From NCBI GenBank assembly GCA_036500765.1, contig DASYBM010000001.1:226412-290411 (forward strand): a DNA stretch of 64,000 nt, written 5' to 3'. Shown here piece after piece: positions 32,020 through 41,274 of the stretch. The translations under genes were made by a program, and so were the position numbers. Under the pieces are notes generated by a model that saw nothing but the letters and a program-made list of their open reading frames with translations, searched no databases and was not told the origin of the DNA. The DNA comes from Candidatus Sulfotelmatobacter sp. (lineage in GTDB: Bacteria; Acidobacteriota; Terriglobia; Terriglobales; Acidobacteriaceae). Position 1 is the stretch's first letter. Every line of letters begins with the position of its first letter.

Positions 32020-32073
32020 GTCATCCCGAAGCGAGCCGTTCTTCAGGCGAAGGGAGGGATCTCCCGCGCCACA
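32020..32073. repeat. TTGTCATCCCGAAGC...GGATCTCCCGCGCCAC repeat
   Basis: A second copy of the repeat at 7150-7208, with the shared core CAGGCGAAG and the shared end GGATCTCCCGCGCCAC. It lies in the spacer between the EamA and Nramp genes, about 50 bases before the candidate operator. Confidence 0.65.
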
Positions 32074-32126
32074 ACTCTGTCCAGTCGCCTGTATCGATCC
32101 CACCGACTGCCGCTCCACAAATTTTA

Positions 32127-32142
32127 GTTAACCATAGTTTAC
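32127..32142. promoter_or_regulatory. Candidate operator GTTAACCATAGTTTAC upstream of the Nramp gene
   Basis: An imperfect inverted-repeat box that matches 14 of 16 bases with the box at 42817-42832 upstream of the porin gene. It lies 89 bases before the Nramp ATG. Between the box and the gene there are three direct repeats of TTCTGCT at about 12-14 base spacing (32144-32178), each followed by an AT-rich step that could hold the -10 region. Confidence 0.55.
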
Positions 32143-32230
32143 GTTCTGCTATATACTTCTGCTAATACTTTCTGCTGCATATAGGTTCACGGGACCTCCG
32201 CTCTACCGCCCGTCAATTGACCGTCTCTAA

Positions 32231-33652
32231 ATGGACGACCTGAAGGCACCATCGAAGCCGCGGAGGGATTCGCCCTTGCGCGTCCCCGATGCTCGGCTGA
32301 CCGCACCCTCAGGCCTCGTCATCACCCACGAGGATATCGATCGCGCCCACGACCGCGAACGTGTCCTCACCACGCGCACTCAACGCGGCCCGTGGTCGCG
32401 CGCCCGGCTGCTCTGGCTTCTCGTCGGCCCCGGCATCCTCGTCATGCTCGGCGAAAACGACGGCCCCAGCATGCTGTCCTACGCCGGGACCGGCGCGCGT
32501 TACGGCATCGGATTCTTTCTGCCCTTCGTTGTGCTCACGTTCGTCATGGCGTGCATCGTCCAGGAAATGACAGTGCGTCTCGGCGCGGCCACGCATCGCG
32601 GCCATGCCGAACTCATCTTCGACCGCTTCGGCCCTTTCTGGGGATGGTTTTCCATGATCGACCTGATGGTCGGCAACTTCCTCACGCTGGTCACCGAATT
32701 CATCGCCATCCGCGCGGGCCTGGGATTCTTCGGCATTCGCCCCGCGGTCGCCGTCATTGGCGCATGGCTGGTGCTGTTCGTCGCTTTGATGGCACACCGC
32801 TACTGGACCTGGGAGCGCATCACTCTGTTCGCCGCCATGTTCAACCTGATATTCATCCCGGTCGCTCTGTTGAGCCATCCACACTGGGGTGCGATCGGCA
32901 GCGCACTGTTTACCTGGAAGCCCCTGCCCGGCGGAGTTACACCGGAAACGGTTCTCTTCCTGCTCTCCAACATCGGCGCAACGGTCACTCCCTGGATGCT
33001 TTTTTTCCAGCAGAGCGCCATCGCCGACAAAGGCCTGACCACTCACGATATTCGCTTCGGCCGCATCGACACCGTTCTGGGCGCGACCCTGGCGGCGCTG
33101 GCCGCACTCGCGACGATCGTCGCGACCGCGCCTCTGTTCGCGCACGGCATGTCCGCCGGAAATTTCGAAGGCGCCGAGTTCGCCCAGGCTCTGCAACCGT
33201 TCGTCGGACACTGGGGATCGGCTCTGTTTGCGCTTGGCATTTTTGAAGCCGGAATGGTGGCGGCCATCACGATTTCAACTTCTTCCGCGTACGCCTTCGG
33301 AGAAGTCGCGCACCGCCCGCACAGCCTGAATCTGCCCTTTCAGCAGGGAAAATCTTTTTATCTGGTCCTGATTCTCGAAGCCGCGGCCGCCGCCGGCCTG
33401 GTATTAATCCCCGACATCCCGCTGGTTTACATCGTGCTGCTGGTCAACGTGATTGCAGTCCTGGCCATGCCCCCCGCGCTTCTTTTTCTCTACATGCTGG
33501 TGAACGACCGCGAAATCATGGGCGATCTGGTGAGTCCTACCTGGGCGAACATTCTTGCGCTCGGCGTAGTGCTTATCCTCGTCGCAGCCGGGCTCCTGTT
33601 CGGCGTGAGCGTAGTCGCACCCCACGCCCTCGCGTTGCTGGGGGGAAAGTAA
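32231..33652 (+). CDS. Nramp-family metal transporter with atypical metal site
   Basis: A 473-residue inner-membrane protein with about 11 transmembrane helices, aligning with Nramp/MntH in order. However, the canonical helix-1 DPGN metal motif is replaced: the segment reads [27 protein letters not shown]. The helix-6 MPH motif is also changed, to [15 protein letters not shown]. These are the residues that bind Mn or Fe in classic Nramp proteins, so the ion may differ (Mg-type NRMT proteins also lack them). A long hydrophilic N terminus (about 60 residues) precedes helix 1. The stop overlaps the start of the next small gene. Confidence 0.85.
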   Translation: MDDLKAPSKPRRDSPLRVPDARLTAPSGLVITHEDIDRAHDRERVLTTRTQRGPWSRARLLWLLVGPGILVMLGENDGPSMLSYAGTGARYGIGFFLPFVVLTFVMACIVQEMTVRLGAATHRGHAELIFDRFGPFWGWFSMIDLMVGNFLTLVTEFIAIRAGLGFFGIRPAVAVIGAWLVLFVALMAHRYWTWERITLFAAMFNLIFIPVALLSHPHWGAIGSALFTWKPLPGGVTPETVLFLLSNIGATVTPWMLFFQQSAIADKGLTTHDIRFGRIDTVLGATLAALAALATIVATAPLFAHGMSAGNFEGAEFAQALQPFVGHWGSALFALGIFEAGMVAAITISTSSAYAFGEVAHRPHSLNLPFQQGKSFYLVLILEAAAAAGLVLIPDIPLVYIVLLVNVIAVLAMPPALLFLYMLVNDREIMGDLVSPTWANILALGVVLILVAAGLLFGVSVVAPHALALLGGK

Positions 33653-33921
33653 TGGAAGCACATTTCAACCCCGACGACTCCGATATCAGCAGCGAAGATC
33701 TGGCCTCCGTCGTCAACTCCCTCGAACCGGACCAACTCATCTCCGCGAAGGAAAAACATCACTGCCCGCGCCGCCAGTTGACGCGTACCGAGAAGATCTT
33801 GTTCTGGGCGCTCCGCATTTATCTCGTCTTCATGTTCGGAGTAGTGATCTATCAAATCTGGAGCGGAGCCCCTAACTTTACTGCTCGATTCTATGTGAGC
33901 CCCTGTGCCCTCTGTGGTTAA
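33652..33921 (+). CDS. Small single-pass membrane protein coupled to the Nramp gene
   Basis: An 89-residue protein whose ATG overlaps the Nramp stop (TAATG), so translation is probably coupled. It has an acidic N terminus ([24 protein letters not shown]), a basic stretch with HHCPRR, then one transmembrane helix ([22 protein letters not shown], about 49-70). The last residues (VSPCALCG) come from a repeat CCCCTGTGCCCTCTGTGGT also present at 30046-30064. It may be an accessory subunit of the transporter; no family is recognised. Confidence 0.6.
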   Translation: MEAHFNPDDSDISSEDLASVVNSLEPDQLISAKEKHHCPRRQLTRTEKILFWALRIYLVFMFGVVIYQIWSGAPNFTARFYVSPCALCG

Positions 33922-34055
33922 AGCCTTCTCATCCCTCGCCACGCAATTTCCCGCGAAACGAATTACACTAGGGAGTTGCGATCTATGTAGGAGAACAACC
34001 GCCCGCGGCTGTCCTGCGGCGTGCGCGAAGTCATCCTTCCAGGGAAGGCCATCTC

Positions 34056-36839
34056 ATGTCCGTGAATAGTTTCAACAGCAAATCTACCCTCAAGGTCAGC
34101 GACAAAGAATACGAAATTTACCGCCTCGACGCGCTCGACCAGCAAGGCATCTCGACCAAACACCTGCCCTTCTCGCTGCGCATCCTGCTGGAAAACTTGC
34201 TGCGAACCGAAGACGGGCGCAACGTGACCAAGGACGAAATTCGCGCCCTCGCCGCCTGGAACAGGTATTCGAAGCCGGAAAAAGAAATTGCCTTCACCCC
34301 CAGCCGCGTCCTCTTGCAGGATTTCACCGGCGTCCCTTGCGTCGTCGATCTCGCCGCCATGCGTGACGCCATGAAAACTCTGGGCGGCGACCCCGCGCTG
34401 ATCAATCCCCTGCAACCGGTCGAATTGGTCATCGACCACTCGGTTCAAGTCGACGAGTTCGGCACGGCACAAGCTTTCGATCTAAATGCCCTGCTCGAAT
34501 TCCAACGCAACAAAGAGCGCTATTCTTTTCTGCGCTGGGGCCAAACCGGATTCCGCAACCTCTCCATCGTCCCCCCAGACACCGGCATCGTCCATCAAGT
34601 CAACCTCGAATATCTAGCCCGCGTAGTCTTCGTCAATGAAACTCCCGGCAAACGCGTGGCGTATCCCGATACGCTCGTCGGAACAGACAGTCATACAACC
34701 ATGATTAATGGGTTGGGGGTGTTGGGATGGGGCGTCGGTGGGATTGAAGCTGAGGCGGCGATGCTCGGGCAGCCGGTGTCCATGCTGATTCCGCTGGTAG
34801 TGGGCGTGAAGCTTTCCGGAAGATTGCGCGAAGGCGCGACCGCGACCGATCTCGTTCTCACCGTCACCGAAATGCTGCGCAAGCACGGCGTCGTAGGAAA
34901 GTTCGTCGAATTCTTTGGCCCGGGCCTGCGCGACCTGCCGCTCGCAGACCGCGCCACAATCGCCAATATGTCCCCAGAATACGGGGCAACTTGTGGAATT
35001 TTCCCGATTGATAAAGAGACGTTGAAATATTTGCGGTTGACTGGACGCAGCGAGGAGCAGATTGCGTTGGTCGAGGCTTATGCACGCGAGCAGGGAATTT
35101 TTCACGACGAGAAGACCGCGGAGGCGGAGTACTCTGAACTGCTTTCGCTCGATCTTGCAACCGTGGAGCCGAGTCTGGCGGGGCCGAAGCGTCCACAGGA
35201 TCGCGTGGTGTTGTCGCAGGCGGGCGAGTCGTTTCAGAAGGCGTTGCCTTCGCTGATCAAGCCGAAGGCTGCGGCTGCATCAACGTCAACCGCGGCCGCA
35301 AACAAGACCACGACGAAGGAGCACTGGGAACTTGAAGGTGGCAGCCCTGCTGCGATCGGCGTGGAAGATCCGAACGTTCATGAGCATGTGCCGGCGTCGG
35401 TGAAGAATTCGCTGAAGCACGGCAGTGTCGTGATTGCGGCGATCACGTCGTGCACCAACACTTCGAATCCTTCGGTGCTGATTGGCGCGGGGTTGCTGGC
35501 GAAAAAAGCCGTCGAAAAGGGTTTGACCATGCCGGCGTGGGTGAAAACTTCTCTGGCTCCGGGATCGAAAACGGTGACCGAGTATCTGGCGAAGGCTGGG
35601 TTAACGCCGTATCTCGAGAAATTGAAGTTTCATCTGGTCGGTTATGGATGCACGACTTGCATCGGCAACTCGGGGCCGCTGCCGGAAGAAGTTTCGAAGG
35701 CGATCGACGAGAACGAGTTGGTCGTCGCGTCAGTGCTTTCCGGGAATCGCAATTTTGAGGGCCGCATCAACTCGGAAGTGCGCGCGAACTATTTGATGTC
35801 GCCGCCGCTGGTCGTGGCATTTGCGTTGGCGGGGCGCATCGACATTGACTTGCGCAAGGACCCGATTGGCAAAGGCCGCGACGGGCAACCGGTGTACATG
35901 GCCGACATCTGGCCGTCGCAGCGCGAGATTGAAGAGACCTTGCAGCAATCGATTTCGTCGGACATGTTCTCGAAATCTTACGCCGACGTGTTTTCGGGAG
36001 ACGAGCGCTGGCGCGGGCTCGCCGTGCCTAAGGGCGAGACCTATGCGTGGGAAAAAGATTCCACTTACATTCGCCAGGCTCCGTATTTCGACGACATGGC
36101 GGTGAAACCGGAGCCGGTGCACGACATCAAGAAGGCGCGCGTGCTGGCGGTTCTCGGCGACAGCGTCACCACCGACCACATTTCGCCGGCGGGATCGATC
36201 AAGAAAGATAGTCCCGCGGGAAAATATTTGCAGGAACATGGCGTGAAGCCGGGGGATTTTAATTCTTACGGTTCGCGCCGCGGCAATCACGAAGTGATGG
36301 TGCGCGGAACTTTTGCCAACGTCCGACTGCGCAACAAGCTGGTCGCTACCGAAGGCGGATTCACGCGGCATCTGCCCACGGGAACCGAAATGTCGATCTT
36401 CGATGCGTCAGAAAAATATCGCGCGGCCGGCACGCCGCTCGTGATTCTCGCGGGCAAAGAATATGGAGCAGGCTCCTCGCGCGACTGGGCCGCCAAAGGC
36501 CCGGCCCTGCTGGGCGTGCGCGCCGTGATCGCCGAAAGCTACGAACGCATCCACCGCTCGAATCTGGTGGGCATGGGCGTGCTGCCGCTGCAATTTCCCG
36601 CGGGGCAGAATGCCGAGTCGCTCAAGCTGACCGGTGAGGAAGTATTCGAGATCACCGGCATCCGCGACCTGGTCGAGAAGTTCGCCGCAGGAAGCAAAGT
36701 GAAAGTGCGCGCGTCGGCGAAAGGCAGTCCAGATATCGAGTTCAACGCTCTGGTCCGCATCGATACGCCGCAGGAAGCGCTGTATTACGCGAACGGCGGG
36801 ATCTTGCAGTATGTGTTGCGGCAGTTGTTGAAAGGTTAA
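34056..36839 (+). CDS. acnA: Aconitate hydratase (AcnA type)
   Basis: A 927-residue aconitase of the TCA cycle, interconverting citrate and isocitrate. The iron-sulfur cysteines are in [13 protein letters not shown] (about 468) and [14 protein letters not shown] (about 530). Substrate and swivelling-domain motifs include [48 protein letters not shown] and [45 protein letters not shown]. The start follows GGAAGG. The third-base composition changes inside the gene: the first about 640 bases are C-rich on the coding strand, and most of the rest is G-rich. The stop overlaps by 2 bases the stop of the convergent island gene. Confidence 0.97.
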   Translation: MSVNSFNSKSTLKVSDKEYEIYRLDALDQQGISTKHLPFSLRILLENLLRTEDGRNVTKDEIRALAAWNRYSKPEKEIAFTPSRVLLQDFTGVPCVVDLAAMRDAMKTLGGDPALINPLQPVELVIDHSVQVDEFGTAQAFDLNALLEFQRNKERYSFLRWGQTGFRNLSIVPPDTGIVHQVNLEYLARVVFVNETPGKRVAYPDTLVGTDSHTTMINGLGVLGWGVGGIEAEAAMLGQPVSMLIPLVVGVKLSGRLREGATATDLVLTVTEMLRKHGVVGKFVEFFGPGLRDLPLADRATIANMSPEYGATCGIFPIDKETLKYLRLTGRSEEQIALVEAYAREQGIFHDEKTAEAEYSELLSLDLATVEPSLAGPKRPQDRVVLSQAGESFQKALPSLIKPKAAAASTSTAAANKTTTKEHWELEGGSPAAIGVEDPNVHEHVPASVKNSLKHGSVVIAAITSCTNTSNPSVLIGAGLLAKKAVEKGLTMPAWVKTSLAPGSKTVTEYLAKAGLTPYLEKLKFHLVGYGCTTCIGNSGPLPEEVSKAIDENELVVASVLSGNRNFEGRINSEVRANYLMSPPLVVAFALAGRIDIDLRKDPIGKGRDGQPVYMADIWPSQREIEETLQQSISSDMFSKSYADVFSGDERWRGLAVPKGETYAWEKDSTYIRQAPYFDDMAVKPEPVHDIKKARVLAVLGDSVTTDHISPAGSIKKDSPAGKYLQEHGVKPGDFNSYGSRRGNHEVMVRGTFANVRLRNKLVATEGGFTRHLPTGTEMSIFDASEKYRAAGTPLVILAGKEYGAGSSRDWAAKGPALLGVRAVIAESYERIHRSNLVGMGVLPLQFPAGQNAESLKLTGEEVFEITGIRDLVEKFAAGSKVKVRASAKGSPDIEFNALVRIDTPQEALYYANGGILQYVLRQLLKG

Positions 36840-37528
36840 GGATACAGCTTTCTGACTGTGCGAATCGTTTGATTGTCTTTATCACACGTTGAGCATTTCA
36901 TCTCCGCCGCTTCGATCAAATAATCCATGATTTTGGTTACCCCGCCCTCAACAGCAAGTTCGACAACTGTATAGTACAGACCCCGATGCAGACGCTCTTC
37001 AAACGGATAGTCCACCATCCGACAGAATGTCTGCAAACTACGTTTGTGAGCGAATGGGCGCGTGTTACCGGTATTCATCGGAGCAAGGGTGATGGATTGT
37101 TGAAAGTCAGTGGCAAGCCGCAATGTGTCCAATATGAGCACGACATGAGTTTGGCTGCAGTATTCGCGCGCACACATCAGTGTCTGGAGACGTTCTTTGC
37201 ACAGCCAGAAGAACACGCGAGAGTTCAGCATGTTGAGCCATTGCTCGAAAGAACATCCCTCGAGGGCTTTCTTTTCAAGCTTGGATCGATTAAGAGGTTT
37301 TTGGTCTCTGATCGTGGCTACGCCGTGATCCGGATGCTTAATGGGGACTGACTTATTCCTCTGTGTGGAGAGAATGGCAGGGCGGTCTGCCACCGGCACT
37401 AGGAAAAGGTTTAGAAGGGCTTCAGTGCTAAGCAGCCCGTGACGCTGGATACTTTCCCAGCTGCTGCCTTCTGCCATGTGATACAGGCGCGGATAGTGCG
37501 TGGCCAATTCCGTCGGCGTAACACTCAT
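36836..37528 (-). CDS. DUF7002-like protein, possible ADP-ribosyltransferase-type fold
   Basis: A 230-residue protein (ATG at 37528 overlapping the preceding stop; a GTG at 37534 is possible). The pattern [25 protein letters not shown] at the start resembles the substrate-loop beginning of DarT/RNA 2'-phosphotransferase-like ADP-ribosyltransferase folds. It continues with [43 protein letters not shown] and [13 protein letters not shown]. From memory this corresponds to DUF7002. A CxxC (KCSTCD) lies near the C terminus. It is the last gene of the three-gene island operon. The enzymatic role is inference. Confidence 0.65.
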   Translation of the reverse strand: MSVTPTELATHYPRLYHMAEGSSWESIQRHGLLSTEALLNLFLVPVADRPAILSTQRNKSVPIKHPDHGVATIRDQKPLNRSKLEKKALEGCSFEQWLNMLNSRVFFWLCKERLQTLMCAREYCSQTHVVLILDTLRLATDFQQSITLAPMNTGNTRPFAHKRSLQTFCRMVDYPFEERLHRGLYYTVVELAVEGGVTKIMDYLIEAAEMKCSTCDKDNQTIRTVRKLYP

Positions 37529-38739
37529 TACCACGCCCGCCGATCTATGATGCTACGGAAGTCGAACCTAGTAGAAATCAAACTCACAGGGGCAGCAGCA
37601 ACTATCTCTACTTGTTCAATGAACTGGATGTCATCAACGTTCAACTGTTCGAATCGTCGAGCATTTTCATTGTTTTTGTGTAAGTAGTCTGCGAATGTTA
37701 GGGCCACGTCTGTCGGGCCGTTCAAAGCGGCGGCCTTACGAAGCAGAGCCCAGTCAAACTCGCTGACCCGGCGATCACGATTCGTAGTGGAAGTCTTCTC
37801 GGTTTTCTTCAGCTTTGCCAAGGCGATGCCACTACGCTGTGCCACATCGCTCCATTCGATTGGGAGAGACATTGGTCCAGAAGTGCCTTTGGGCGGATCC
37901 TGCACTCTTATGGGATAAGTACGGCACACCATAACAACTTTTCGCACTCGACTCGACATCACGGGACACTACCGTTGCTGGTTGCCTATCAGAAGCTGTA
38001 GCTGATGATGTGTGACTGCCCCTTCATCCATGAAGACTTTGTGCCCGGCATTGGGACCTCCGACACGCACAAGTACCTGATATTCGCGAGCTACGTAAGA
38101 AATGATATGGCCTTTACCTTCGCTCCCAAACTGCCCTCCTACGTACACGTCAACCAACCGAGAATAATCGCGAGTAACCAATCCCAAGTAGGTTGCTACG
38201 CGAACCAAAACATCTTCCGCTGTGCAGCGCTCTGTGTTTACAACAAAGTCTGCCGAATTTCTTAAGAGCGCGACGCGCGATTCCGTCGGGTCTTTCTCGA
38301 CCGCGGAATAAGTGCGCAGCTCTTTTAAGCTGACATTTCCACGAGCCTTGTATCGCTTGGCGAGAGCAGGCGGCGACGCTTCCAGATGGACGTGCTTGAC
38401 AGCAAAACCGTACGACTTGCGGATCGCTTTTATTTGTTCGAGAATTCGAACTGCATCAACAACAACTACATCGTCTTGCCCTATTTTTCCGTCGACAATA
38501 TGTCTTTTCAGCGCATTGAGAACCCACTCCCCGCCGGTTTCTTTGTCGAGTTCGGTTCCGAATTGTTGTAGAGCCGTCCGTTCTGCTGGCAACGTCTTCT
38601 TAAGTTTCGAGAGAGCTAGGTCTTGCAGAACGTCCTTCGTCTTTAGCCTGCTTGCAGTGTACTGCCTCCGTAGATTGTCAGAAAGCGTGCTTTTGCCTGC
38701 AGAGACACTTCCAGAAATTAGAACGATCAGTTTTGGCAT
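37528..38739 (-). pseudogene. P-loop kinase fused to a PurZ/adenylosuccinate synthetase-like domain, internally deleted
   Basis: One reading frame broken by a TAG at 37969-37971. The 5' part (257 codons) has a P-loop kinase domain (ISGSVSAGKSTLSDNLRR, then VVVVDAVRILEQIKAI) and the start of an adenylosuccinate synthetase-like domain (VYVGGQFGSEGKGHIISYV, RVGGPNAGHK). The 3' part in the same frame is the C-terminal segment (VMVCRTYPIRVQ, TSGPM, KTEKTSTTNRDRRVSEFDW, NGPTDVALTFADYL, STRFDFRSIIDRRAW). About 200 or more middle residues of the synthetase are missing at the stop. The catalytic Asp of GDEGKG is Ser here, as I recall for PurZ enzymes. It lies 10 bases after the ImmA-macro gene and is coupled to the DUF7002 gene. 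Confidence 0.8.
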
Positions 38740-38749
38740 TGCACCGCCC

Positions 38750-40102
38750 TTACGCTGTGAACGCTAGGTCTTGCTGTGCCTTGGCCCTTTCCTTCCCCTG
38801 AGGTAAGTCATACACGAACACTTTTATTGCGGCTTGAACTAGAACTTCACGGACGATTTCCTCAACGACGGGCCAAGCGCCGCCAGCCAGTCCTGTTCCT
38901 ATACGGGGCATATGAACTGTAGCGTTTTTTGCTTTGGCGATCTTGGCCACTTGCAATAAACCATCACGAAGCGCCCCGTAGCGAATGCGGGGACGTGGCG
39001 ACGGGCCATATCCATGTTGTGCAACAAGGCTGGTCAAGACCACATTGGGCTGTAGTTCATTCGCAATCACATTTCCGAGCTTCAACTTTGCTTTGTCGTT
39101 CGTCACCTCTAGAGTAAAGGCGCGCTGTGCCGAGGGCCATTTATTCTTTACGGCTGCTGCAAAGCCCCCCCCTCCCCACGTAAAAGCACCGTCATTAACG
39201 ACCTGCACCAGTACCTTGCTACCGTCTCCCCGAGTTGAGGTCGCGTCACCTCGAACATACGTTATCGGCAGCCCGGCCCTAGATTGTTCCTGCGGCGGTC
39301 GTAGAAAGCCAATTACGCGGGGATAAATGTCCAGCGGGAATGGTGCAATACCTACGCATTCCAAGTTCACATCCCCTAATGGAGACCAGTGTTCGCTTTG
39401 CTTAGCTGTGAAGCCGATGGCAGTGCACTCGGCAGCTGCAGTTTTCGTTGGTAGGTTCCATCCAGGCCGGAGTGACCATTGGGCGGCGCTCGCTGTAGGC
39501 GTTGCATAGTCGATTACGTATCGCCCAGCTGCATCGCGATGAGAAGAAAATGCCAACGCCGTTTCGCTCGTCAAGCGGCAGATGCGAAGAAGGGCTGCTT
39601 CAGCAGAGGCTTCGTATTTTTCCCGTAACGCCAAAACTGTATCGACAGAAGCCCGCAAAGTATCGATTTGCTTTAGTGCCCCTGTAGGCAAAAGGAATTC
39701 AGCCGCAGCCATGTTGCACAAAGTTTCTAATTGCCAGTCATCGCGTCTGGCTGCGTTGTGCGTACCACGATGACGGATCGTGTCTGCACAATCCGGAAAA
39801 AGCGTGTGTGCTATTTCATGAAAGACGGAATATCGAGTTCGTCTTCGTGGTCTGTCAGGGTTGAACTCAATCCTGAAACGACCCCCAACCGGCACTGTCC
39901 TCGCATCCAGCACTTCTGTTGTAGGCTGGGTCTGAATCCCTAATAACTCGGCAAGTTTGAATGGATCAAAAGGCGGGCCTTGCCAGCCAAGCTCCAGTGC
40001 GCGGAAAACAAGATCTCTGGCCTCTGAGGTTATTGCCTCAATAGGATCACGTCCACGACTGAGAGCGCGCACCGATGGATTTGTCCAAAACACTGATTGC
40101 AA
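38750..40102 (-). CDS. ImmA/IrrE metallopeptidase fused to a macrodomain
   Basis: A 450-residue fusion, first gene of the island operon, starting at TTG (AGGTG lies about 8 bases upstream). The N-terminal half is an ImmA/IrrE (peptidase M78) domain: RTRYSVFHEIAHTLFP carries the HExxH zinc motif (about 94-98), followed by CNMAAAEFLLP. The C-terminal third (about 285-435) is a macrodomain of the ADP-ribose-binding Poa1p-like type: YVRGDATS, LVQVVNDGAFTWGGGGFAAAVKNKWPSAQRAF, VLTSLVAQHGYG, HMPRIGTGLAGGAW. The fusion suggests protease activity controlled by, or joined to, ADP-ribose handling. No partner repressor is next to it. Confidence 0.85.
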   Translation of the reverse strand: MQSVFWTNPSVRALSRGRDPIEAITSEARDLVFRALELGWQGPPFDPFKLAELLGIQTQPTTEVLDARTVPVGGRFRIEFNPDRPRRRTRYSVFHEIAHTLFPDCADTIRHRGTHNAARRDDWQLETLCNMAAAEFLLPTGALKQIDTLRASVDTVLALREKYEASAEAALLRICRLTSETALAFSSHRDAAGRYVIDYATPTASAAQWSLRPGWNLPTKTAAAECTAIGFTAKQSEHWSPLGDVNLECVGIAPFPLDIYPRVIGFLRPPQEQSRAGLPITYVRGDATSTRGDGSKVLVQVVNDGAFTWGGGGFAAAVKNKWPSAQRAFTLEVTNDKAKLKLGNVIANELQPNVVLTSLVAQHGYGPSPRPRIRYGALRDGLLQVAKIAKAKNATVHMPRIGTGLAGGAWPVVEEIVREVLVQAAIKVFVYDLPQGKERAKAQQDLAFTA

Positions 40103-40453
40103 TCTAGTTCACCTTTGAGGAGGATGGCCCGACGTATCGAAGCTCTTCACTAAGCGTGAAATATATCCTAAATGGAACAGCGACGAGTAGAATTTTCTAT
40201 CTGTTCCGTATTCGTAACGTCGTGTTCTGGCTGCGAGAGCGAACCTCAACGACTGAAGCCGTTTAGATTTGTGACCTTTGCGGCACGGCTGAAGCCGTGC
40301 CCTTCCACGAAGCTTCCACGCGACGATTTCGATGGCCTTCCAGGCGACGGCTTCTGCGATAGGCGGCTCCCTGGCGGCGCAAGCAAACAGCAGATTCCTC
40401 CCCTTCGCTCTGCTCAGGGTCGGAATGACAAGCCGAATAACGGGCGCAGCCCT
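40103..40453. other. 351-base spacer with dispersed repeats
   Basis: No supported gene. It includes the hairpin GGCACGGCTGAAGCCGTGCC (40281-40300), a half copy of the repeat at 15192, and a CAGCAGATTCCTCCCCTTCGC...GGTCGGAATGACAA segment (40400-40436) of the TCATTCC family. The operon promoter for the ImmA-macro gene must lie between about 40110 and 40250, but I see no consensus. Confidence 0.6.
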
Positions 40454-40921
40454 CTAGCGATTTCCGAGACGCGACAGGGCGCACCGATTCTTGGCGAGCA
40501 TTTTCCAGGCTTCGCGGTACTTCTCATAGAGGTAAGGGCATCGCGTCGAGGGCCGCACCGGGCAGAGCTGGAGGCCTTGAATGTGCTGACGCAGGAGTAC
40601 AGCAGCGGGGATGAGGTACCAAGCGTCCGTTGGAATCACATAGGCGGCGAACAGATCAACCTGCTCGAGGCTGTAGCCGGTCTGGAAATCCTGCGGTTTG
40701 AACTCGCAGTAGTACCCAGTGCCCCGCCGGTAGCTGCTCGACTTAACTTGCACGCGTAAATAGTTCGATCCGTGATGGATACCGACATCGCAGGCCGCGG
40801 AATCTCCCCATGGCTTGGAGATTCCGAATCCGCGTAACGCCGCAGCTGCCATGAATAGTAACTCGACCCATTCGCCCCGTTGTTTGAACGTCCTGAACTT
40901 CTCCCACTGCTCCATCTGCAT
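40454..40921 (-). CDS. PD-(D/E)XK-like endonuclease domain protein
   Basis: A 155-residue protein resembling the group I intron-associated PD-(D/E)XK endonuclease family. An N-terminal helix RGEWVELLFMAAAALRGFGISKPWGD is followed by CDVGIHHGSNYLRVQVKSSSY, where the Asp and the QVK match the PD-(D/E)XK core with Glu replaced by Gln. YYCEFKPQDF and DLFAAYVIPTDAWYLIP follow, as in restriction-like folds. Many such proteins of unknown role occur singly in this phylum. It is upstream of, and co-oriented with, the island operon, with a repeat-filled spacer between. Confidence 0.7.
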   Translation of the reverse strand: MQMEQWEKFRTFKQRGEWVELLFMAAAALRGFGISKPWGDSAACDVGIHHGSNYLRVQVKSSSYRRGTGYYCEFKPQDFQTGYSLEQVDLFAAYVIPTDAWYLIPAAVLLRQHIQGLQLCPVRPSTRCPYLYEKYREAWKMLAKNRCALSRLGNR

Positions 40922-41274
40922 CGCCCCTGACTCGTCCCGGAAAAGAAAAAGGCGCGACCGGTGGGCCGCGCCTTTAATCCACTCTATATATCTAGTCTAG
41001 CAATTTGGCGGGAGTAAACCGGAAAAGATTTGAACTTTATATTTGGAATGCTTTCATGGGGTTGGGTGGAAACGTGTGTTTTTTGCCTCTTGACAAGATT
41101 TTTGGGGAAAGCGGGTTTCGGCGCTGCAAGTGGGGGCGGGGTTTGTTTTGAGGTCAAGGACAGCAGGTCCCTCGGCTGCGTTCGGCTTCGCCGGCATTCG
41201 CGGATGACAACTTTAAAAGTTGGCGAGATTTCCAGGCAAAGGCTTTGGGTTAGAACTCGACATGCGCGCGCAAA
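40922..41274. other. 353-base spacer with terminator and repeat
   Basis: No supported gene. It holds the hairpin terminator at 40944-40975 and, at about 41160-41212, a CAGCAGGTCCCTCGGCTGC...GCGGATGACAA copy of the TCATTCC repeat family. The rest (41000-41150) is G/T-rich with no recognisable feature. Confidence 0.6.
40944..40975 (-). terminator. Rho-independent terminator
   Basis: A perfect 9-bp stem AAAGGCGCG / CGCGCCTTT (40948-40956 with 40967-40975) and a 10-base loop. On the minus strand it is followed by a T-rich run (TTTTCTTTT). It would end transcripts coming from the porin gene and insulate the downstream minus-strand genes. Confidence 0.75.

Noticed and set aside
34600..35000. Skew switch as a definite chromosome origin
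   Set aside because: No origin-linked genes are near and the switch lies in a coding sequence with alternating patches, so a joint or mosaic is at least as likely.
40172..40759. A 195-codon plus-strand frame over the island spacer
   Set aside because: It runs through dispersed repeats and antisense to the PD-(D/E)XK gene. No protein signature.
36836..40921. The accessory island as a prophage or integrative element
   Set aside because: No integrase, no phage structural or packaging gene and no attachment-site repeats were seen at its edges.
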